NCBI GenBank assembly: GCA_029261435.1 | Contig: JAJDBI010000148.1 | Location: 1-11,516 of the forward strand | DNA length: 11,516 bases | Direction: 5' to 3' | DNA from: Nitrospinaceae bacterium | Lineage (GTDB): Bacteria; Nitrospinota; Nitrospinia; Nitrospinales; VA-1 | Part shown: positions 6,551 to 11,516 of the stretch, one piece after another | How positions within the stretch are numbered: position 1 is the first letter of the stretch | How the letters are laid out: every line of letters starts with the position of its first letter | Translations under genes and position numbers: made by a program | Notes under the pieces: model-generated | What the model was told of the DNA's origin: nothing | The model's input: the letters and a program-made list of their open reading frames with translations, nothing else | The model's database searches: none

Positions 6551-7684
6551 CTAATATTTCAGATACTTATCCAGCAGGCTAAAAAAGTGACTGATCTCAT
6601 CTTCACCGTTATAAAAATGTGGAGAGACACGGACAAGACCATCGCGCACAGTAAGTTTTACCTTGTTCTTCAGCATCCATTCATAAAGCTGGCTAATATC
6701 CTGATTCATCATGAAAGCAATATTTCCAGAACGCTCTTCTCGACGGGTGGAACTGTAAATTTTCAGTCCACGCTGATTAAGCTGTTCGATAATCCTGTCG
6801 CCTAAAACCATCACCCTATTCTCGATATTTTCAATTCCTTTTTCCAATAACAGGTCCAACGCCGCACCGAAGGCATGGATACTCATTGTGTTGAGCGAAC
6901 CTTCTTCAAAGCGTTGTGCATTTGGCTTGAAGGCAAACTCATAATTCATAAAATCAGCAGCGTTGACCATATTCCCCCATCCAACAGTCACCGGATACAC
7001 CTTCTCTAAAACTTCTTTTGAAATATAAAAACCTCCAAGTCCTTCGACACTGAGCATCCATTTATGCCCATCCGCAGAGAGAAAATCAATATGATCGCGT
7101 TTCACATCCATTGGCAGAATTCCAAGGCTTTGTATGGCATCAACACAAAACAGTATTCCCTTATCTTTACAAAACGCACCGATACGATTAAGGTCGCAAC
7201 GGAACCCACTGTTGCATTCCACTGAACTGATAGAAATAAGTCTCGTCCGTGCATCCACCTTCCTGACCAGATCGTCAAACAAAACGCGCCCTTCGACGGA
7301 ACGGACCATGCGGGTTTCTACACCCAGGCGTTTCAGATTCCACCAGGGATAAACATTGGCAGGGAACTCAATGTCCGGAATGACCACATTGTCGCCCGAC
7401 TTCCAATCCAGTCCATTGGCAACAATGGCAAGTCCTTCGGAGGTGTTTTTAACAAATGCCACCTCATCCGTCCCGGCGTTGATGAGCCGAGCAAAACTTT
7501 TCCGCGCCCTGTCTATCTCACCTATCCAGGATTCATAATGAGCCGTTCCATAGCAAGTGGCATCATTCACAAATCCCGTAACTACATTTCGTACCCGTTC
7601 AGGTAAAGGAGCTACTCGGGCATGATCGAAAAAGATCAACTCTTCCATCACCGGAAACTCTTTTTTCATATTTTCAAAATCCAT
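6551..7684 (-). CDS. Class V PLP-dependent aminotransferase-fold enzyme (not a cysteine desulfurase)
   Basis: A 377-residue fold-type I PLP enzyme. Visible landmarks are 'FFDHARVAPLP' (18-28), 'VKNTSEGL' (78-85, cofactor phosphate contact), 'IEFPANVYPW', 'SSVECNSGFRCDL' (153-165), 'CVDAIQSLG' (180-188, D182 to the pyridine nitrogen), 'SADGHKWML' (203-211, K208 the Schiff-base lysine) and 'LVRVSPHFYNGEDEI' (350-364, with the substrate carboxylate-binding Arg). SufS-type desulfurases have a 'GHHCAQP' cysteine loop near the C-terminus. Here the equivalent stretch 'LTVRDGLVRVSPHFYN' has no cysteine. The protein is therefore better placed with isopenicillin N epimerase-like, kynureninase-like or other amino-acid transaminase relatives. 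The substrate is not known. The ATG at 7682-7684 has AAAGGGTG about 8 nt upstream. It follows dinB by 47 nt on the same strand and may be co-transcribed with it. Confidence 0.9.
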   Translation of the reverse strand: MDFENMKKEFPVMEELIFFDHARVAPLPERVRNVVTGFVNDATCYGTAHYESWIGEIDRARKSFARLINAGTDEVAFVKNTSEGLAIVANGLDWKSGDNVVIPDIEFPANVYPWWNLKRLGVETRMVRSVEGRVLFDDLVRKVDARTRLISISSVECNSGFRCDLNRIGAFCKDKGILFCVDAIQSLGILPMDVKRDHIDFLSADGHKWMLSVEGLGGFYISKEVLEKVYPVTVGWGNMVNAADFMNYEFAFKPNAQRFEEGSLNTMSIHAFGAALDLLLEKGIENIENRVMVLGDRIIEQLNQRGLKIYSSTRREERSGNIAFMMNQDISQLYEWMLKNKVKLTVRDGLVRVSPHFYNGEDEISHFFSLLDKYLKY

Positions 7685-7731
7685 TCAAAACACCCTTTAT
7701 CAGACAAGCAATTCTTTATCGTGAAAAAAAA

Positions 7732-8904
7732 CTATTTCCTGTTACCCCCACGGCTGTTGGCTCGCAATAGGGATTTAAAACCGTATTTATGACGGATATG
7801 GTCAATGCCTTGATACAGACCGTCCCAGCTTTGTCCACCCTTGCTATCAAACAACTCTTCCTGCCTATGAGGATGCGTAGTCAGTGAAGTGAACGTGATA
7901 CCGATGAGACGTACCTTCGCTCCGCGTGTGAATAACTTACGGAACAATCCCACCCCCGTTTTAAACAATATATGATCTTCCGCTGCCGGCATATCCAGAG
8001 TTTTGGATCGGGTCACTGTCTGAAAATCAGAATAACGTAATTTCAATGCCACCGTACCGGCAAACAATTTTTTTTCTCTCAGTTGGCCTGCAACTTTTTC
8101 CGTCAGGTAACTGAGTGTCGACTCAAGAAATACCGAATCTGTTGAGTCTACTTCCAATGTCGTCTCACGACTGATCGAACGAGGGTCATCTGTTTCGCTG
8201 ATGACAGGACTATCGCTGATTCCTCTAGCCTTACGATAAAGGGACGTACCCCATTTTCCATAAGCCTCCTCAAGTTGTTCCAGAGACAGACGGGCCAGGT
8301 CGCCAACAGACTTGACTCCCATACATTGCAGTGCGGCCTCGCCTTTTGGCCCGATTCCAGGAACGCGGCGGATGGGTAACGGTGCCAGAAACCGTTGCTC
8401 CATTCCCGAAGCAATCCACAACATTCCATTGGGTTTGCAATAAGCCGAGGCAATTTTTGCCAGCAGTTTGTTGGAAGCAATACCGATGGAAGCGTTCAGT
8501 CCCAACACCTCACGAATCTCGTTGCGAATCTTTTCTGCCGCTTTCAAGACCGGGCCGTGCAATCTTTCGCATCCAGTTAAATCGACAAACGCCTCATCGA
8601 GTGACATCGGCTCTACCAGAGGAGAATAATGCCTTAAAATTTCAAAAACCTTCGCCGAGTACTCGCTATAACGCCGGTGCGAACCGCGTAAAAAAATAGC
8701 GTGCGGGCACAACCTTTTCGCTTTCGTAATCGGCATGGCAGAATGAACCCCATACCGCCTCACCGCATATGAAGCAGCTGCCACCACTCCTCTTCCATCA
8801 GGGTCTCCGCCTACAATTACCGGCTTGCCTTTCAAGGAAGGGTCCAGCACCTCTTCCACTGAGACGAAAAATGCATCCATATCCACATGCAAAATTTGCC
8901 GCAT
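7732..8904 (-). CDS. dinB: DNA polymerase IV (Y-family translesion polymerase)
   Basis: A 390-residue Y-family polymerase of full length. Catalytic acids are present at D8 ('HVDMDAFF') and at D103-E104 ('PMSLDEAFVDLTG'), at the same numbering as E. coli Pol IV, and F13 is the steric gate that excludes ribonucleotides. The palm/finger motifs 'VGGDPDGRGVVAAASYAVRRYG' and 'ASIGIASNKLLAKIAS' follow, then the helix-hairpin-helix 'RRVPGIGPKGEAALQCMGV', the little-finger domain, and a clamp-binding motif QEELF (348-352). It performs error-prone bypass of DNA lesions and is typically SOS-induced. The ATG at 8902-8904 is chosen because AGGA lies 7 nt upstream; an in-frame TTG at 8908-8910 is too close to that site. 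lexA lies 121 nt upstream on the same strand, which supports SOS control. Confidence 0.97.
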   Translation of the reverse strand: MRQILHVDMDAFFVSVEEVLDPSLKGKPVIVGGDPDGRGVVAAASYAVRRYGVHSAMPITKAKRLCPHAIFLRGSHRRYSEYSAKVFEILRHYSPLVEPMSLDEAFVDLTGCERLHGPVLKAAEKIRNEIREVLGLNASIGIASNKLLAKIASAYCKPNGMLWIASGMEQRFLAPLPIRRVPGIGPKGEAALQCMGVKSVGDLARLSLEQLEEAYGKWGTSLYRKARGISDSPVISETDDPRSISRETTLEVDSTDSVFLESTLSYLTEKVAGQLREKKLFAGTVALKLRYSDFQTVTRSKTLDMPAAEDHILFKTGVGLFRKLFTRGAKVRLIGITFTSLTTHPHRQEELFDSKGGQSWDGLYQGIDHIRHKYGFKSLLRANSRGGNRK

Positions 8905-8943
8905 ACTCAATTCCTAAATAAACCACAGCCCACTAATGAGGCA

Positions 8944-8972
8944 ATTAGAAAAATCTAATATCAAAAGAACAA
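8944..8972 (-). promoter_or_regulatory. Candidate dinB promoter overlapped by two short inverted repeats
   Basis: Reading leftward, TTGTTC (8967-8972) and TCTAAT (8944-8949, 5 of 6) are separated by exactly 17 nt. The inverted repeat ATTAGA-AAAA-TCTAAT (8944-8959) covers the -10, and AGAA-CAAC-TTCT (8966-8977) covers the -35. Either could be a LexA operator, but neither matches a known SOS-box consensus. Confidence 0.42.
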
Positions 8973-9025
8973 CTTCTATATATGCCATTAACCACATCGA
9001 ACTCATGCCTACAAAGGATCACCGG

Positions 9026-9619
9026 TCATTTATCAAATTTGCGCAACACGCCAATGACAACACCCTGAATGGCGAAGTCACCTTCACGGACGATGATCGG
9101 TTTCATATTCGGGTGGGCAGGTTGTAAACGCACCCGGCCGTTTTCCCGATAAAACCGTTTCAAAGTCGCCTGATCATTATCGATCAACGCCACCACCGTC
9201 TCGCCGTTCTCGGCTACATCGCGTCGCTCCACAATCACATAATCTCCATCTTGAATATGGTCTTCAATCATCGAACTGCCTTTGACCCTGAGGACAAAAA
9301 TATCTTTGTCTCCAGCATCGGGCAACAGAGCCATCACTTCACGATGATCCATCACCTCAATCGGTTTTCCTGCCGCGATATTGCCCAACACCGGATATTC
9401 TCGTGTCGGTTCTTCCACTACTTCAATCGCACGGCTTAAATTATGTTGTTTCTTAATCAGCCCCTTCTGTTCCAAGTGACTCAAGTGTTTGTGCACCGTT
9501 GCCGGGGAACTGAGCTGAAAATGCTTGCCAATTTCCACAATGCTCGGCGCATATCCCTTGGAATAGATATGTTCCTTGAGATAATCGTATATCTCCCGCT
9601 GTCGTTTGGTGAGGTGCAT
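9026..9619 (-). CDS. lexA: LexA SOS-response repressor/self-cleaving S24 protease
   Basis: A 197-residue LexA with both domains. The N-terminal winged helix starts 'MHLTKRQREIYDYLKEHI', with recognition region 'SSPATVHKHLSHLEQKGLI' (38-56), closer in style to Bacillus LexA/DinR than to E. coli. The self-cleavage site is A83-G84 in 'GNIAAGKPIEV'. The Ser-Lys dyad is S116 in 'VKGSSM' and K154 in 'QATLKRF'. It represses DNA-repair genes until RecA filaments trigger self-cleavage. The ATG at 9617-9619 has GGGAG about 9 nt upstream. It precedes dinB on the same strand. A promoter at 9657-9685 carries a CGAAAA direct repeat in its spacer, a possible autoregulatory site. The gene is complete, with all catalytic residues in place. 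Confidence 0.97.
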   Translation of the reverse strand: MHLTKRQREIYDYLKEHIYSKGYAPSIVEIGKHFQLSSPATVHKHLSHLEQKGLIKKQHNLSRAIEVVEEPTREYPVLGNIAAGKPIEVMDHREVMALLPDAGDKDIFVLRVKGSSMIEDHIQDGDYVIVERRDVAENGETVVALIDNDQATLKRFYRENGRVRLQPAHPNMKPIIVREGDFAIQGVVIGVLRKFDK

Positions 9620-9656
9620 GACTCGATTCTCCCTTCCTTCTTATCAGGTGCCACAA

Positions 9657-9685
9657 ATAATAAGCGAAAATTAAACGAAAATCAA
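9657..9685 (-). promoter_or_regulatory. Sigma70-like lexA promoter with internal direct repeat
   Basis: Reading leftward, TTGATT (9680-9685) and TATTAT (9657-9662, 5 of 6) are separated by exactly 17 nt. On the plus strand, CGAAAA occurs at 9665-9670 and 9676-9681, one helical turn (11 bp) apart, between and overlapping the promoter elements. This is where a self-binding repressor would act. Confidence 0.6.
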
Positions 9686-9823
9686 GCCCGCGCCGTGGGC
9701 AGGCAAATATCAACAGTACTCAAGCCGAGGTATCCTGTTGCTATCCATCCAAACTATTGTAAGTTGAGTGTCCACCGTCACACTGGTTGTCTCCCCCGAT
9801 GGAGGGTGGTACCCTGAAATGGT

Positions 9824-10255
9824 ATGATAGAAAAACTGAAAATTCTATTTTTGTGTACCGGTAACTCGTGTAGAAGCCAGATGGCTGAAGGCTGGGCGCG
9901 ACATTTAAAGGGAGACTCCATTCAGGCTTTTTCGGCTGGACTCGAAGCGCATGGGGTGAATCCAAATGCAGTTCAGGTCATGCAGGAAGCCGGTGTGGAC
10001 ATCACCAGTCAAAAATCGCAGAAAGTGGCAGAAGTAGAAACCATTCCTTTCGATTTCGTAATAACCGTATGTGGTCACGCCGATGAACATTGCCCGGTTT
10101 TTTCCTGCTCCACCACAGTCGCGCATTTCGGATTTGATGATCCACCCAAACTTGCCGAAAATGCGAAAACAGAAGAAGAAGCTCTGAATCATTATCGCAG
10201 GGTGCGAGACGAAATCCGCACCTTCGTTGATACCCTGCCAGAAGTTTTATGGTAA
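9824..10255 (+). CDS. arsC: Arsenate reductase, thioredoxin-coupled (low-molecular-weight phosphatase fold)
   Basis: A 143-residue protein with the ArsC pattern known from Bacillus and Staphylococcus. The phosphate-loop 'FLCTGNSCRSQMAEGWA' has nucleophile C11 and R17. The resolving pair C83 and C90 lies in 'TVCGHADEHCPVF', and the general acid is in 'GFDDPP' (D105). 'SAGLEAHGVNPNAV' and 'RVRDEIRTFVD' complete the family signature. It reduces arsenate to arsenite using an intramolecular disulfide cascade regenerated by thioredoxin. The C83/C90 pair favours this over a plain tyrosine phosphatase. The start ATG places the P-loop at the normal distance, although no good ribosome binding site is visible (GGAGGG at 9801-9806 is 17 nt away). 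No arsR, arsB or acr3 is in the window. It is divergent from lexA and 99 nt upstream of a phosphoesterase gene. Confidence 0.93.
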   Translation: MIEKLKILFLCTGNSCRSQMAEGWARHLKGDSIQAFSAGLEAHGVNPNAVQVMQEAGVDITSQKSQKVAEVETIPFDFVITVCGHADEHCPVFSCSTTVAHFGFDDPPKLAENAKTEEEALNHYRRVRDEIRTFVDTLPEVLW

Positions 10256-10354
10256 CCGCCACCAGGCGTGGAGCCAACTGGCAATAACTTTGGTCAGCCA
10301 GCAACGAGCTGTCTCAGCCCAAAGAAGCATTGCCGACTATTTTTGGGAATTTCT

Positions 10355-11515
10355 ATGAAATGGTTTACCGTGAAAATTATTTTTCTCCTGACCCTCGCCC
10401 TCTTCGTCAACTATTCCCTCAGCGAGAGTGCTCCGAATAAGACAACAGGAATCCAGAAGGTCATGGCTCCGTTCCCGAAGGAAACGGTCACGCGCATCAC
10501 CATCGTCGGTGATACAGGAACCGGAGAGCGAGCCTATCCACCCGGATTTTCCGCCGTACAAAAAGCCATGCGCGAGACAATGCCAGATGTGTTACTGCAC
10601 CTTGGCGATTTCGTTTACCAGCCTGAAATGTTTCCAGACTCCTGCCCGGATCGATACATAGAAGAAATCAAAAAAACGCTGGTGGATCCTTACCCCCGGC
10701 GACTTTTTGTTGCGGGAGATAATGATCTTCCTCCCCATAAATTCAAACCCAAGGCTTCGGGTTGCTGGGATAAAATCGATCCTCTCGACTCCGGTTTTGA
10801 CGATCACTCGGAACAAACAACACAGCCGCGAGAGTTTGAAGGCACACGGGTAGTGGGAAACGCTTTGATAGGAGTCATCCATCACTATCCCTGGAAAGAC
10901 CCGACCAAATGGTTGAAGCCACGTATTGAAGAGGCTAGAGCAAAAGGACTCTGGGTCATTCTTGCTGTCCACGAACCGGCACTCACCACCGCTTGGTATC
11001 TGGATAAGAAGGATACCGTTCTCAAGCAGTTGAACAACTTGGAACCTGATCTGGTGTTGGCGGGCAACCAGCACTCCTATGAGCGGTTCCATCCTATGGG
11101 AGTAACTGTTATCCATTCAGAGTCGGGGAAATACCAGAGCGGGGATGGAACGATGCATATTGTTTCGGGAGGTGGTGGGGCCACCTTCAAACCTTTCGCC
11201 GATATGCAGGGGAATGAAAAACGCACCGCTCCGAAAGAAGTGTTTGACGCTCTGGCAAAAAGAGCACTGATGAATCATTTTATAACTCTGGATATTTCGC
11301 GGGACATTTTGAAAGGAACTGTCTGGCGGGTATGCGTGAAAGATGACCCTGATGACAAATGGAGTCCACGCTGGAAGTCGAGAAAAGATTTCTGGAACAG
11401 CATTCCCCTGGAATGCGACGGCAAACCGGAAGGTGTGGGAGTTTATGACGAGTTTGAAATTAAAGCCAGGACCCGCAAACCCTATTCGCTGACCCCTGAG
11501 CCCCCACCTCTATAA
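10355..11515 (+). CDS. Exported calcineurin-like metallophosphoesterase (purple acid phosphatase-like)
   Basis: A 386-residue predicted periplasmic phosphoesterase. The start is the ATG at 10355, which has GGGA 6 nt upstream and begins a Sec signal peptide ('MKWFTVKIIFLLTLALFVNY', cleavage near residue 25). A longer frame from a GTG at 10268 lacks a ribosome binding site and buries the signal. Metallophosphoesterase blocks appear in order: 'IVGDTGTG' (50-57, D53-x-G55 as in purple acid phosphatases), 'HLGDFVY' (82-88), 'VAGDND' (119-124, in the place of GNHE/GNHD), 'VILAVHEP' (201-208, metal-ligand H206) and 'LAGNQHSYERF' (235-245, in the place of GHxHxYER). A glycine-rich 'VSGGGGATFKPF' follows. 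The substrate is unknown, and the variant motifs make metal use uncertain. The stop lies 1 nt inside the window end. Confidence 0.85.
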   Translation: MKWFTVKIIFLLTLALFVNYSLSESAPNKTTGIQKVMAPFPKETVTRITIVGDTGTGERAYPPGFSAVQKAMRETMPDVLLHLGDFVYQPEMFPDSCPDRYIEEIKKTLVDPYPRRLFVAGDNDLPPHKFKPKASGCWDKIDPLDSGFDDHSEQTTQPREFEGTRVVGNALIGVIHHYPWKDPTKWLKPRIEEARAKGLWVILAVHEPALTTAWYLDKKDTVLKQLNNLEPDLVLAGNQHSYERFHPMGVTVIHSESGKYQSGDGTMHIVSGGGGATFKPFADMQGNEKRTAPKEVFDALAKRALMNHFITLDISRDILKGTVWRVCVKDDPDDKWSPRWKSRKDFWNSIPLECDGKPEGVGVYDEFEIKARTRKPYSLTPEPPPL

Positions 11516-11516
11516 C

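Noticed and set aside
8936..9127. Plus-strand open frame of 63 codons between dinB and lexA
   Set aside because: It runs antisense into the 3' end of lexA, shows no ribosome binding site or recognisable protein features, and covers the proposed dinB promoter.
9686..9700. GC-rich hairpin GCCC...GGGC upstream of the lexA promoter
   Set aside because: It lies outside both transcripts as predicted and has no T-run, so no terminator or riboswitch role can be supported.
9803..9813. AGGGTGGTACC before arsC resembles the T-box riboswitch core
   Set aside because: The usual following GCG, an upstream specifier stem and a terminator are not seen, and the downstream gene is not an aminoacyl-tRNA or amino-acid gene. 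A small GGGT-GGT-ACCC hairpin explains the match.
10278..10301. CTGGC-N14-GCCAG inverted repeat between arsC and the phosphoesterase as a terminator
   Set aside because: The loop is long, the stem only 5 bp, and no T-run follows.
10268..10354. 29-residue N-terminal extension of the phosphoesterase from a GTG
   Set aside because: There is no ribosome binding site and it would put a non-hydrophobic segment before a clean signal peptide that begins at the ATG at 10355.

Overview
The window carries ordinary bacterial genes from a Gram-negative (diderm) organism. Evidence for an outer membrane is a periplasmic MlaC-type lipid carrier, two lipoproteins with clear lipoboxes, a SPOR domain, and the start of an OapA/Csd3-type M23 peptidase. 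Base composition looks close to balanced and slightly AT-rich by eye. Shine-Dalgarno motifs are readable and several promoters look like sigma70 sites. No phage, transposon, CRISPR, tRNA or rRNA was found. The lineage cannot be fixed from this window; a deltaproteobacterial or Nitrospinota-like marine or aquatic bacterium is only a guess from overall gene style.

Left part (1-2733): three minus-strand genes run leftward, mlaC (1774-2403), a GHMP sugar kinase (749-1759) and the N-terminal part of an M23 peptidase with a LysM-like OapA domain (1-609, cut by the window edge). All three have plausible cell-envelope roles. A 330-base divergent spacer (2404-2733) separates them from a plus-strand pair of lipoprotein genes and holds a candidate promoter for each direction. 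The plus-strand one is a near-consensus TTGACA-17-TATAGT.

Centre (2734-5045): two tandem paralogous lipoproteins of the GNA1162/DUF799 type. The first ends in an extra beta-rich domain and the second in a SPOR (peptidoglycan-binding) domain. They lie 2 nt apart and look like one transcription unit. This is the least understood part of the window.

Right-centre (5046-9619): all on the minus strand. A TetR-family regulator and an SDR oxidoreductase form a small unit with matching operator-like repeats upstream of both genes. Next come a class V PLP aminotransferase that lacks the desulfurase cysteine, then dinB (DNA polymerase IV), then lexA. LexA and DinB together make an SOS-response core. 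Each has a sigma70-like promoter overlapped by short repeats, but no canonical SOS box was recognised.

Right end (9824-11515): plus strand, divergent from lexA. A thioredoxin-type arsenate reductase (ArsC) is followed by an exported calcineurin-like metallophosphoesterase with variant active-site motifs.

Several longest-ORF starts were shortened here (SDR, TetR, DinB, phosphoesterase) because a downstream ATG has a good ribosome binding site and the upstream TTG/GTG does not.
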